A program made the translations under genes and the position numbers. Of a stretch of 8,726 nt of DNA, positions 1 to 7,237 are shown piece after piece. Where the stretch lies: contig JAJZDL010000121.1 in NCBI GenBank assembly GCA_021851465.1, positions 1 to 8,726 on the forward strand, written 5' to 3'. The notes under the pieces were generated by a model. That model worked only from the letters and a program-made list of their open reading frames with translations. It made no database searches and had not been told where the DNA came from. The number at the start of each line of letters is the position of its first letter. Position 1 is the stretch's first letter. This DNA is from Acidobacteriota bacterium. Its GTDB lineage: Bacteria; Acidobacteriota; Terriglobia; Terriglobales; Acidobacteriaceae.

Positions 1-477
1 ACCAATCCCAACCAGGATCAGGGCGCAGACCAGTCCGCTGGGATCGGCTTCGCCATCCCCATCAACACGGCCAAGGCGGTGATCGACGACTACGCCAAGT
101 ACGGGCGCGTGCGGCGGCCCACGCTGGACGTACTTACCCTCGATGTCGGCCCCGATATCGCCCAGCAGATCGGGCTGCCGGTCGATAACGGCCTGCTCAT
201 CATGCGCGTCCTGCCCGGTGGCGCAGCGGAAAAAGCGGGCCTCCGCGGCGGCGCCGAGCGCGCCTACATGGGCAACACGCCGGTGATGCTGGGCGGCGAC
301 CTCATCGTCGCCTTCGACGGGCATGAGATCGCCAACCGGCAGGACCTCGCCGCAGAGATGAATGCGCACCGCGCGGGAGATGCGGTCACGATCACGATCT
401 TCCGTGGGCGCAAGCGCATGGACGTTCCCGTCACCCTGGGCGACGCCAAGGACCAGCCACAGGGGCCGCAGATCTAA
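1..477 (+). CDS. HtrA/DegP-type serine protease, C-terminal part with PDZ domain (5' end outside window)
   Basis: The frame is open from base 1 and ends at TAA 475-477, giving the last 158 residues of a longer protein. Residues 13-21 read AGIGFAIPI, the conserved strand at the end of the trypsin-like domain in HtrA/Deg proteases, so the catalytic triad lies upstream and cannot be checked. A single PDZ domain follows (about residues 40-150), with GLLIMRVLPGGAAEKAGL and GGDLIVAFDGHEI as the usual PDZ strand and loop signatures. Between them is a short extra loop (GGAERAYMGNTPVM), which I recall in other bacterial HtrA proteins with one PDZ domain. Family members degrade or refold damaged proteins in the cell envelope, and the PDZ domain binds exposed C termini. 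The next gene begins two bases after the stop, which suggests co-transcription. The family call is firm; which paralogue (degP, degQ, degS) cannot be decided. Confidence 0.93.
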   Translation, partial: TNPNQDQGADQSAGIGFAIPINTAKAVIDDYAKYGRVRRPTLDVLTLDVGPDIAQQIGLPVDNGLLIMRVLPGGAAEKAGLRGGAERAYMGNTPVMLGGDLIVAFDGHEIANRQDLAAEMNAHRAGDAVTITIFRGRKRMDVPVTLGDAKDQPQGPQI

Positions 478-479
478 CC

Positions 480-1694
480 ATGGACAAGGTGCCTGGGGCG
501 GCGGCGCAGGCGCATGACGTGAGGCGCTTGGCCGCGCCTCGCAGCGCGTTGCGGAAGACATTGTATGCCGCTCTGGCAGCGGGAATTGCACTCCTCTGCG
601 TTGCGGCATGGCCTTCCGCCAGGGCGCACCTGCAGGCGTTTGCGGTGCTGCGCAAGGTGGCGGGCGATCCGGCGCCGTGGGTCGCGCGCGCAACGGACGG
701 CGCGCCGGTCGCGGTCCAGGACTTTGCCTTCACGGTTGCATCGCCCGACGGGCAGCGGCGGGTGCGCGCGCGGATGTACCTGCCGCAGAACGGGCCCAAC
801 GCGCCGGCAATGGTGGTCTTCCACGGCGTACACAATCTGGGCATCGACGAGCCGCGGTTGATGGGCTTCGCGGCGGCGATGGCGAGTTGCGGCCTCCGCG
901 TGCTGACACCGGAGCTGCCGGAGATCAAGGACTACCGCGTGGGCCCGGACTCGGTGCGCACCATCGGCGAATCGGTGCGCTGGTTCGCGGCGCAGACGGA
1001 CGGGCCGGTGGGCGTGATGGGATTGAGCTTCTCCGGGGGCCTGGCGCTGGTGGCGGCGGAGGACCCTCTGTATCGTCCTTTCTTCCAGTTCGTCGCCGCA
1101 GTGGGCTCGCAGGACTCGATGGCGCGGGTGACAGAGTATTACATGACCGGCCGCGATGCGCGCCCCAACGGCACGGTGGAGGTGCAGCAACCGCATGAGT
1201 ACGGGCCGCTGGTCATCGAATACGAGTACCTTCAGGACCTTGTTCCCGCCGCGGACCTGCAACCCGTGCGCGCGGTGCTGCGGGCGCACCTCGACGAGGA
1301 CAGGCCCGGCGAGGCCGCGGCGAGGCGCTTGCTCACCGACGCGCAGCGGCGCGAGGCCCGCGACCTGATGGACACCTCCCTGCCCGCCACGCGCTCCAGG
1401 ATCGCGCAGGCGATTGCGCGCCACGCCGACGAGTTCTCGGAGCTGTCGCCGGAGGGGGGGCTGCGCACGCTGACGACGCCAGTCTTCCTGCTGCACGGCG
1501 AGGCCGACAACGTCATCCCGGCGGCGGAGACGCAGTGGATGGCGAGCGAGCTGCCGCGCTCGTCCCTGAAGGCCGCGCTGATCAGCCCGGTGCTCTCGCA
1601 CGTCGATCTGGATGAGGCGCAGCCGGGGCCGATGGACCAGTGGCGGCTCGTCCACTTCTTCGCACAGATCTTGCAGGCAGCGGAGGCCAAGTGA
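480..1694 (+). CDS. Membrane-anchored alpha/beta hydrolase (dienelactone-hydrolase/S9-like fold)
   Basis: This 404-residue protein has a basic N terminus and one hydrophobic segment at about residues 27-45 (LYAALAAGIALLCVAAW). It is probably an uncleaved anchor or a signal peptide, placing the enzyme outside the cytoplasmic membrane. The hydrolase core follows: strand and oxyanion loop MVVFHG (111-116), nucleophile elbow GLSFSGG with Ser185 as the likely nucleophile, HGEAD with Asp343 as the likely acid, and SHVD with His374 as the likely base. A lid-like insert of about 120 residues lies between the elbow and the acid strand. The elbow is SxSxG rather than GxSxG, which is tolerated in this superfamily. 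The substrate is not predictable; esterase or peptidase activity are both possible. ATG 480 starts two bases after the upstream stop. Its Shine-Dalgarno site is poor, so translation may be coupled; GTG 519 is an alternative start that keeps the hydrophobic segment. Confidence 0.88.
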   Translation: MDKVPGAAAQAHDVRRLAAPRSALRKTLYAALAAGIALLCVAAWPSARAHLQAFAVLRKVAGDPAPWVARATDGAPVAVQDFAFTVASPDGQRRVRARMYLPQNGPNAPAMVVFHGVHNLGIDEPRLMGFAAAMASCGLRVLTPELPEIKDYRVGPDSVRTIGESVRWFAAQTDGPVGVMGLSFSGGLALVAAEDPLYRPFFQFVAAVGSQDSMARVTEYYMTGRDARPNGTVEVQQPHEYGPLVIEYEYLQDLVPAADLQPVRAVLRAHLDEDRPGEAAARRLLTDAQRREARDLMDTSLPATRSRIAQAIARHADEFSELSPEGGLRTLTTPVFLLHGEADNVIPAAETQWMASELPRSSLKAALISPVLSHVDLDEAQPGPMDQWRLVHFFAQILQAAEAK

Positions 1695-1717
1695 CGGCGC
1701 CCGAAGTTGGCGAGACA

Positions 1718-2824
1718 ATGGATGGCATGAGCGAGTTGGTAACGCTGCAAGAGATTTTCGCTGCGCAGCGGCGCATCGCCGGAGTTGCGGTGCGCACGCG
1801 GCTGCATCGCGTCTCGCCGGAGCGGCTGCGTCGAGCTGGGCAGGCGAACCTGCCGTTCGACCTCTACATCAAGGCGGAGAGCGAGCAACCGGTGGGCAGC
1901 TTCAAGCTGCGCGGGGCCTACAACCGGATCGCGCAGCTCTCGACCGGTGAGCTTGCGCGCGGCGTGATTACCTACTCCAGCGGGAACCATGCACAGGGCG
2001 TTGCCTATGCGGCGCGCGCGCTGGGCGCAAAGGCCGTGGTCGTGATGCCGGAGAACGCATCGGCGATCAAGCGCAAGGCCACAGCCGCGCTGGGCGCGGA
2101 GATTGTGCTGGTCGGGCCGGCCAGCTCCGAACGCAGGGCGAAGGCAGAGGAACTGGCCCGCACACACGGGTACACCATGGTTCCGCCCTACGACGATCCG
2201 GCGATCGTCGCCGGGCAGGGCACCTGCGGGCTGGAGATTCTCGAACAGCTCGGCATCATCGCGGCCTGCGATGCGGACCAGTGCGGCGCAGGCGGCGGGG
2301 AGCAGCGCAACGCAACCAAGCTCGGCGCGAACGCATACGAGCCGAACGCGCGGGGCGGCCTGGTGGTTCTCTCGCCGGTCTCGGGAGGAGGGCTGCTCGG
2401 CGGCATCGCCACGGCGGTGAAGCTGGCGGCGCCGCAAGGCTCTGCGGTCCAGGTGTGGGGCGCGGAGCCGGAGCTGGCGGCCGATGCCAAGGAGTCGTAC
2501 GAGAGCAAAAAACTGGTGGAGTGGCCGGCGGCGATGACGACGCGGACAAGCTGCGACGGGCTGCGCACGCAGTCGCTCGGCGCGCTGAACTTCCAGCACA
2601 TCCTGCGCTTCGTGGACGGGATCGTCGCCGTCGCCGAGGAGGAAATACTAGCGGCGACGCGGATGATGCCCGCGGCGGCCGGGCTGGTCGCCGAGCCGAG
2701 CGGCGCAATCGCGCTTGCGGCGGCGCTCTTTCACCACACGCAGTTGCCCCGCTGCCGCACCATGGTCGCGGTGTTGAGCGGCGGCAACATCGATCCGGAG
2801 CTGCAACGGCAGCTTGACGCGTGA
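1718..2824 (+). CDS. PLP-dependent threonine dehydratase / serine racemase family enzyme (no ACT domain)
   Basis: This is a fold-type II pyridoxal-phosphate enzyme of 368 residues from ATG 1718. Family members deaminate threonine or serine to 2-oxo acids, or racemise serine. Key motifs are VGSFKLRGA with Schiff-base Lys63, SSGNHAQG (87-94), a phosphate-binding loop SGGGLLGG (222-229), AEPSGAIAL near 327-335 and the C-terminal SGGN (354-357), whose Ser should contact the PLP pyridine nitrogen. There is no C-terminal ACT domain, so it resembles the short catabolic or racemase type rather than feedback-regulated IlvA. An extra stretch of about 30 residues (roughly 179-214) precedes the glycine loop and makes the protein longer than the usual 310-330. 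Start choice: GTG 1691 overlaps the previous stop and has GGAGG only 4 bases upstream; ATG 1727 is also possible. Homologues usually begin close to the LVTLQEIFAAQ segment, which favours 1718 or 1727. Substrate preference cannot be read from the sequence. Confidence 0.9.
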   Translation: MDGMSELVTLQEIFAAQRRIAGVAVRTRLHRVSPERLRRAGQANLPFDLYIKAESEQPVGSFKLRGAYNRIAQLSTGELARGVITYSSGNHAQGVAYAARALGAKAVVVMPENASAIKRKATAALGAEIVLVGPASSERRAKAEELARTHGYTMVPPYDDPAIVAGQGTCGLEILEQLGIIAACDADQCGAGGGEQRNATKLGANAYEPNARGGLVVLSPVSGGGLLGGIATAVKLAAPQGSAVQVWGAEPELAADAKESYESKKLVEWPAAMTTRTSCDGLRTQSLGALNFQHILRFVDGIVAVAEEEILAATRMMPAAAGLVAEPSGAIALAAALFHHTQLPRCRTMVAVLSGGNIDPELQRQLDA

Positions 2825-2913
2825 GCGCGAGGCATCTGCATATCGCGTGCCGCGCCGCGATTGCTTCCGCGGGACGGCTTCCACGGAACGGCGAGGGGGA
2901 GTCTAATGATTCG

Positions 2914-3951
2914 ATGCGAGATGCCTCCCTGGGACGAATGCGAAGAGCGGCCCGGATTTTGGCCCTGCTGCTTGCTGTAGGCGGCCCTGCAACGGCGCGC
3001 GCGCAGCAGAAGCCGCCGGACAACCTCTCCGGCTACGACCGGGCGGCGCGCGCGACGCCGGTGCATCCGGCCATCGTCTACGTCTCGCCCGGCGACGATG
3101 CGCAGCACATCGCCGAGGTTCTGCCCGGCCACGAGGTGGTGGTGATCCAGCGCAGCGGCGCTTGGGTGCGCGTCTTCGCCAACACCGACACCCCCGACGC
3201 GCAGAGCGATGCAGACACGCCGCAGTTCGCGCCGGACGCGCCGACGCCGCAGTCGGGATGGATCAAGGACAAGGGGATCGTGGCCCCGGCGACGCCCGAC
3301 GGCGACGAGATATTGTTTGGCGCGGCGGCGAACTTTGAAGACCAGGCCGCGCAGCCGCACGCCCCGCAGAACGCCGCCGAGGAGGCACATCTGCTCTACC
3401 GGCGCGTGGCCGACTACTACCCCAACTCGCCGCTGGCGCCCGAGGCGGCGTATCGCTCGGCGGACATACGCTGGCAGCTCGACAAGGCAGACATCGGCAC
3501 CCTGCCCTCGGCCCGCGAGCAGGAGGCGTACCTGCGGCCGCAGATCTACGAGGGCGAGATGCAGCAGGTGATGAAGCTCTATCCGGGAACGAAGTTCGCC
3601 GCGCTGGCCGCATACGACCTCATCGACAACCAGCTCTGCGGCGACTGGCAGGGCCTGCCCAAGTGCCCGGAGAAGGAGGCCGCCCTCTACGAGCGGTACG
3701 CCGACCGCTATCCCGACAGCCCGAAGGCCGCCGAGGCCCTCTACAACGCGGCCTACCGCGAGGGCGTGCTGGTCGAGATGTACCAGGTGCAGGACGACCG
3801 CCGGCGCTCCGAGCAGGCGGCGGCAAATACGCTTGGGCTGGCCGACAAGTTGAAGCAGCGATACCCGCAGTCGGACTTCGCGGCGCGCGCGGCCAGCATC
3901 GCCTTCCGCGTGCAGCAGCAAATCCCGGTCTACGGAAACGACCGCGATTAG
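2914..3951 (+). CDS. Secreted SH3-like and TPR-repeat protein of unknown function
   Basis: This 345-residue protein begins with a signal peptide: basic MRDASLGRMRRAAR, a hydrophobic core ILALLLAVGG, and likely cleavage after ARA at residue 30. A bacterial SH3-like module (about 53-124) shows the GAWVRV and GWIKDKGIV signatures, with an acidic, proline-rich loop between them. The rest is helical TPR-like repeats, about 155-186, 212-239, 254-281 and 302-336. Each contains a YP(N/G/D/Q)S or YPGT turn, as in BamD/YbgF-type tetratricopeptides. Two cysteines (Cys242, Cys251) between repeats could form a disulfide outside the cytoplasm. A role in binding peptidoglycan or envelope proteins is inference from the architecture only. 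Start choice: an open frame reaches back to GTG 2821, overlapping the previous stop. The signal peptide favours ATG 2914 (GGGGGAG ends 12 bases upstream) or ATG 2938, which gives a shorter n-region. Confidence 0.82.
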   Translation: MRDASLGRMRRAARILALLLAVGGPATARAQQKPPDNLSGYDRAARATPVHPAIVYVSPGDDAQHIAEVLPGHEVVVIQRSGAWVRVFANTDTPDAQSDADTPQFAPDAPTPQSGWIKDKGIVAPATPDGDEILFGAAANFEDQAAQPHAPQNAAEEAHLLYRRVADYYPNSPLAPEAAYRSADIRWQLDKADIGTLPSAREQEAYLRPQIYEGEMQQVMKLYPGTKFAALAAYDLIDNQLCGDWQGLPKCPEKEAALYERYADRYPDSPKAAEALYNAAYREGVLVEMYQVQDDRRRSEQAAANTLGLADKLKQRYPQSDFAARAASIAFRVQQQIPVYGNDRD

Positions 3952-4114
3952 AGACATCGAGCCTGGCATGAAGTTCCTGCGAGTCGGTTGAAATGTTGGC
4001 GATCGTGCGGCAGGCAGGGGCGACGCGGCGTTAGGACTCTACTGAACAGACATTCCACTTCTTCCCATGCCCGAATCTACGGGGCAATCTCCATTCCCAC
4101 GTAAAATGGGCTGG
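3952..4114. other. Intergenic region upstream of mnmG
   Basis: These 163 bases lie between the TPR gene and the preferred mnmG start. I find no convincing Rho-independent terminator and no clear -35/-10 pair. The only promoter-like element is TAAAAT at 4102-4107. An in-frame ATG at 4067 lies inside the region but has a pyrimidine-rich stretch and no Shine-Dalgarno site before it, so I treat 4067-4114 as non-coding. Confidence 0.5.
4102..4107 (+). promoter_or_regulatory. Possible -10 element just before mnmG
   Basis: TAAAAT matches five of six bases of the sigma-70 -10 consensus and is the most AT-rich hexamer in the gap. Only seven bases separate it from ATG 4115. If it is used, transcription would begin at or beside the start codon and give a leaderless mRNA, which would explain why no ribosome-binding site is visible. 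No good -35 box is present 16-18 bases upstream, so this is tentative. Confidence 0.25.
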
Positions 4115-6187
4115 ATGGCGTTTAGCGAACAATTTGACGTGGTGGTGGTCGGCGCCGGGCACGCGGGGTGCGAGGCGGCGATGGCCTCCGCGCGCATGGG
4201 GCTGCGAACTGCGCTGTTCACGCTGAACCTCGATCTGATCGCGCAGATGAGCTGCAACCCGGCCATCGGCGGCATCGCCAAGGGGCATCTGGTGCGCGAG
4301 GTGGACGCACTGGGAGGCATCATGGGCGAGGTGGCCGACGCCTGCGGAATTCAATTTCGACTGCTGAATACGAGCCGCGGCCCGGCGGTGTGGTCGCCGC
4401 GCGCGCAGTGCGACAAGGCGCTCTACCGGGTGAGGATGCGCGAGGTGCTGGAGGCGCAGCCGGGCCTCTTCATCAAGCAGGCCGAGGTGGTGGACCTCGT
4501 CGTGCAGGGAGCTGGCGATGAGGCGCGCGCCGCAGACAATGCGGCGGCCCTTCGCTCCGCTCGGAATGGCAATTCCTTGGCAGTCGAGCGCAGGGTGACC
4601 GGCCTGCGCCTGCGCGACGGGCGCGTGGTCCATGCCAAGGCAACCGTGGTGACGACCGGGACGTTTCTCAATGGCTTGATCCACTGCGGAGAGCAGCAGT
4701 ACGCCGCCGGGCGCAGCGGCGAGCAGGCCAGCGTGCTGCTGGGCGAGGCGCTGAAGCGGCTGGGCCTGCGCGAGTGCCGCCTGAAGACGGGAACGCCGCC
4801 GCGGCTCGACGGCCGCACCATCGACTGGACGAAGTTCGAGGAGCAGCCGGGAGACAGCGACCCGACGCCCTTCAGCTTCCGCGCCAGTGAACGGGCCGCG
4901 GAGGGCACAGCATGGGTGCCTGCGCTGCGCCAGGTGAGCTGCTACATTGCGACGACGACGCCGGAGACGCTGCGGCTGATCCGCGAGAACGCGCACCGCT
5001 CGCCGATGTATACCGGGCAGATCTCCGGCATCGGGCCGCGCTACTGCCCGTCGATCGAGGACAAGATCGTGCGCTTCCCGGAGAAATCGCAGCACCAGTT
5101 CTTCCTGGAGCCGGAGGGGCTGAACACGCACGAGGTCTACATCAACGGCATGAGCACCAGCCTGCCCATGGAGGTGCAGGCCGCGATGGTGCACTCGATT
5201 CCCGGCCTGGAGAACGCCGAGATGCTGCGGCCCGGCTACGCCATCGAGTACGACGCCATCGACCCGACGGAGCTGGACCGGACGCTCGCGGTCAAGCAAT
5301 ACGCGGGGCTCTATCTGGCCGGGCAGATCAACGGGACGAGTGGATATGAAGAAGCAGCCTGCCAGGGACTGATGGCCGGGATCAACGCGGCGCTGGCGGT
5401 GAAGGGTGAGGGTGCGTTTACCCTCGACCGCACCGAGGCCTACACCGGCATCCTCATCGACGACCTGATCTCCAAGGGGAGCGATGAGCCATACCGGATG
5501 TTCACCTCGCGCGCGGAGTTCCGCCTGCACCTGCGCATCGACAACGCCGACCGTCGGCTGACTCCATACGGCCGTCGGCTGGGCCTGGTCGCCGACGCGG
5601 CGTGGACGGCCTACGAGGCGAAGATGCAGCGGGCGGAGGCATTCGACCGGCTCCTACAGACGACGAAGGTGGATGTGGGGGCGCTGCCACCGGTGCTGCT
5701 CGAAACCCTGCGTGGCGACCTCAGTGGCCTCGGCGCGCAGACCTGCGCGCAGATATTGAAGCGTCCGGAGGTGACAGTCGAGGGCCTGTGGCCGATGCTG
5801 CTGGACGCAATGGACGGAAGGTCGGAGCTTGCGCCTTGGGCTGCGGGAGTTCACCATTCGCTGAAGCAGGCGGCGCGGCTGCCGGCCTGGGTGCGCAACG
5901 AGATGAAGACCGTCGAGACGGAGATCAAGTACGCGGGCTATCTGCAACAGCAGCGCAAGTCGATGGAGCGGCTGAAGCGCGACGAAGGGCGCACCATCCC
6001 GCCGTGGTTCGACTACGCGGCGTGCAGCGGACTCTCGCGCGAAATGGTGGAGACGCTGAGCCGCGTGCGCCCGCGCACACTGGGCCAGGCCAGCCGCATC
6101 CAGGGAGTGACCCCCGCGGCTGTCACCCTGGTCAACTGCTTCATCGAGATCCAGGGAAAGAGCAGGCCAGCGCACGTCTCTCCTTGA
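4115..6187 (+). CDS. mnmG: tRNA uridine-5-carboxymethylaminomethyl(34) synthesis enzyme MnmG (GidA)
   Basis: MnmG is an FAD enzyme that works with the GTPase MnmE in the cytoplasm. It adds the (carboxymethyl)aminomethyl group to U34 of several tRNAs, using methylene-tetrahydrofolate and glycine or ammonium. From ATG 4115 the protein has 690 residues. Visible motifs are the FAD-binding GAGHAG (13-18), SCNPAIGGIAKGHLVREVDA with Cys47 matching the E. coli active-site Cys47, signature GPRYCPSIEDKIVRF (307-321) with the second conserved cysteine at 311, and AGQINGTSGYEEAACQG (402-418). The C-terminal MnmE- and tRNA-binding helical region is intact through QASRIQGVTPAAV. The protein is about 60 residues longer than E. 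coli MnmG. Most of the excess is a segment near residues 132-158 and another near 562-592. Starts at 4067 and 4106 are also in frame, but 4115 gives the family-typical N terminus ahead of FDVVVVGAGHAG. No rsmG or mnmE lies beside it in the window. Confidence 0.96.
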   Translation: MAFSEQFDVVVVGAGHAGCEAAMASARMGLRTALFTLNLDLIAQMSCNPAIGGIAKGHLVREVDALGGIMGEVADACGIQFRLLNTSRGPAVWSPRAQCDKALYRVRMREVLEAQPGLFIKQAEVVDLVVQGAGDEARAADNAAALRSARNGNSLAVERRVTGLRLRDGRVVHAKATVVTTGTFLNGLIHCGEQQYAAGRSGEQASVLLGEALKRLGLRECRLKTGTPPRLDGRTIDWTKFEEQPGDSDPTPFSFRASERAAEGTAWVPALRQVSCYIATTTPETLRLIRENAHRSPMYTGQISGIGPRYCPSIEDKIVRFPEKSQHQFFLEPEGLNTHEVYINGMSTSLPMEVQAAMVHSIPGLENAEMLRPGYAIEYDAIDPTELDRTLAVKQYAGLYLAGQINGTSGYEEAACQGLMAGINAALAVKGEGAFTLDRTEAYTGILIDDLISKGSDEPYRMFTSRAEFRLHLRIDNADRRLTPYGRRLGLVADAAWTAYEAKMQRAEAFDRLLQTTKVDVGALPPVLLETLRGDLSGLGAQTCAQILKRPEVTVEGLWPMLLDAMDGRSELAPWAAGVHHSLKQAARLPAWVRNEMKTVETEIKYAGYLQQQRKSMERLKRDEGRTIPPWFDYAACSGLSREMVETLSRVRPRTLGQASRIQGVTPAAVTLVNCFIEIQGKSRPAHVSP
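4529..4576 (+). repeat. Hairpin-rich repeat-like segment inside mnmG
   Basis: Two perfect short inverted repeats sit side by side: GCCGC (4529-4533) with GCGGC (4541-4545), and GGAAT (4563-4567) with ATTCC (4572-4576). Between them is CCCTTCGCTCCGCTCGG, a string that resembles dispersed intergenic repeats of the form 'cttcgctccgctcagaatgaca' that I recall from acidobacterial and other genomes. The codons here (AAT, AAT, CTT, GCT, TTG, GCA) are richer in A/T at the third position than their neighbours. The segment is in frame and coincides with an extra peptide absent from E. coli MnmG. There is only one copy in this window, so repeat status is inference. Confidence 0.4.
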
Positions 6188-6207
6188 ATCGGGAGAGGCT
6201 CTTGCGA

Positions 6208-6245
6208 TGGGCGGTCACCCGACGCGTTGTCCAGGGGACCGCCCA
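6208..6245. terminator. Inverted repeat between convergent genes, possible bidirectional terminator
   Basis: TGGGCGGTC (6208-6216) pairs perfectly with GACCGCCCA (6237-6245), giving a nine-base-pair GC-rich stem with a 20-base loop. It sits in the 64-base gap between the mnmG stop and the lipoprotein stop, where a shared terminator would be expected. Neither strand has a T-run after the stem, so it is not a classic intrinsic terminator. It may work with Rho or only protect 3' ends. Confidence 0.4.
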
Positions 6246-6251
6246 CTGCCG

Positions 6252-6983
6252 TTAGTTGGATGGCGGCGACGACTGGCCGCTTGTGCCCGTGCTCGGTGCA
6301 GCGGCGGGGGCCGATGGCGAGGCCGGCTGTGACGAGGCATCGCCTGAGGACGCACCGGATCCCGATTCTGGAACGATGACGATATCTTCGGGCTGGACTG
6401 TGGCCACGCCGCAGTCGCTGTTGTTGCCGGCGGCGTCGAAGCGGCAACCGTAGAGAGTGTCGTCATGCCGGTGGCAATCTCCGGCATTGAGCTCCGCGAC
6501 CCACCATCCTGAACCGGCAGGGCGCTTGCGCGCGTTGCCTTTGCCGTAGACGGCGGTCAGCACAGAGCCCGTACCGGTCTGCCCGTTCGCGCAGGTAAAG
6601 CCGCGTGTGTCGTTGATGTAGAGGATTTTGGAGTGGTTGTCCCAGGCTTCGTCGACCAAAACGGGCTTGCCGGAGTTGTCGACGTCAAGCTGCTCCGACC
6701 AGAAGGAGCGCGTCGCGGGTTGTCCCTGGAATGTGACGGAGGCGCGGCCCTTGCCGAAGGTCTGGGCGGACGGCTTTTTCACCGCATCGGGAGTGGGTTT
6801 CGGTGCCATGGCTTTGGCCTGAACGGGTGGGGTCACTTTTACCGCGGGCACGGACGGCGCGGGTTCTGGTGCTGCATTCTGTGCGACTTCCGTTGGTTTA
6901 GGCGACTCTTTGCAGGATGCTCCCAGCAGGGTCACAGCCGTCGACAGTGCAAGAACGATCATCCGGAACTGTAGCTTTCTCAT
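6252..6983 (-). CDS. Putative lipoprotein of unknown function with DxDxSG loop and four C-terminal-half cysteines
   Basis: I do not recognise the family. The 243-residue protein starts with MRKLQFRMIVLALSTAV and a lipobox-like LLGASC, so Cys24 is the likely lipidated residue. Gly at -3 is not ideal, and a plain signal peptide is possible. Residues 28-75 are rich in Pro, Ala and Lys and look like a flexible spacer. A folded region of about 75-205 contains DVDNSGKPVLVDE (100-112), which resembles a calcium-binding EF-hand or dockerin-type loop, then KILYINDTRGFTC, YGKGNARKRPAGSGWWVAEL and four cysteines (131, 170, 180, 191) that could pair as disulfides. The last 35 residues are Ser/Ala/Pro/Gly-rich and disordered. 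The start is chosen for the signal peptide and for an upstream GAGAGGGAA ribosome-binding stretch. The frame stays open to 7130, but the extra 49 residues look like untranslated leader. The gene is convergent with mnmG and divergent from the esterase. Confidence 0.8.
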   Translation of the reverse strand: MRKLQFRMIVLALSTAVTLLGASCKESPKPTEVAQNAAPEPAPSVPAVKVTPPVQAKAMAPKPTPDAVKKPSAQTFGKGRASVTFQGQPATRSFWSEQLDVDNSGKPVLVDEAWDNHSKILYINDTRGFTCANGQTGTGSVLTAVYGKGNARKRPAGSGWWVAELNAGDCHRHDDTLYGCRFDAAGNNSDCGVATVQPEDIVIVPESGSGASSGDASSQPASPSAPAAAPSTGTSGQSSPPSN

Positions 6984-7004
6984 TTTGGATTCCCTCTCTG
7001 TTTT

Positions 7005-7033
7005 GGCTAACGGTTGTCGGTCCACAGTTAGCC
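7005..7033 (-). promoter_or_regulatory. Inverted repeat in the lipoprotein leader (operator or mRNA hairpin)
   Basis: GGCTAAC (7005-7011) and GTTAGCC (7027-7033) are perfect inverted copies separated by 15 bases. An inner TGT (7015-7017) / ACA (7024-7026) pair lets the stem continue across an asymmetric bulge. The element lies 22-50 bases upstream of the lipoprotein ATG. It could be an operator for a dimeric repressor or a hairpin in the 5' leader. The function is inferred from position and symmetry only. Confidence 0.4.
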
Positions 7034-7237
7034 CTGGATTTCTTGGATGCATCGCAGGGCGGTTGCAGGTGCCAGATCGTGTTTTTTTTACAGTGCAATC
7101 TGCCTCGGCCAAGCGGCGTGCGAGGATCAATCCGGTTGCCGTGTGCGCGCAGGTTCTGGGCGTCGCTGGGGGTGTAGATTCTGCGTCTGAGGCGCGTGCG
7201 GCGCAGGGGCGAGGTCGATTTCGAGGATGGAATCTGT

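Noticed and set aside
474..1718. Long minus-strand frame of 414 residues opposite the first hydrolase
   Set aside because: It is Arg/His-rich and mirrors the plus-strand gene, which has clear catalytic motifs; a typical shadow in high-GC DNA.
4031..5530. Long minus-strand frame of 499 residues opposite mnmG
   Set aside because: It is complementary to the conserved FAD and signature regions of mnmG; no domain of its own is seen.
7082..7089. Eight-T run as an intrinsic terminator on the plus strand
   Set aside because: No GC-rich stem lies directly before it, and no plus-strand gene ends nearby.
6984..7130. In-frame extension of the lipoprotein gene upstream to 7130
   Set aside because: It would bury the signal peptide behind 49 polar residues, has no better ribosome-binding site, and contains the leader inverted repeat.
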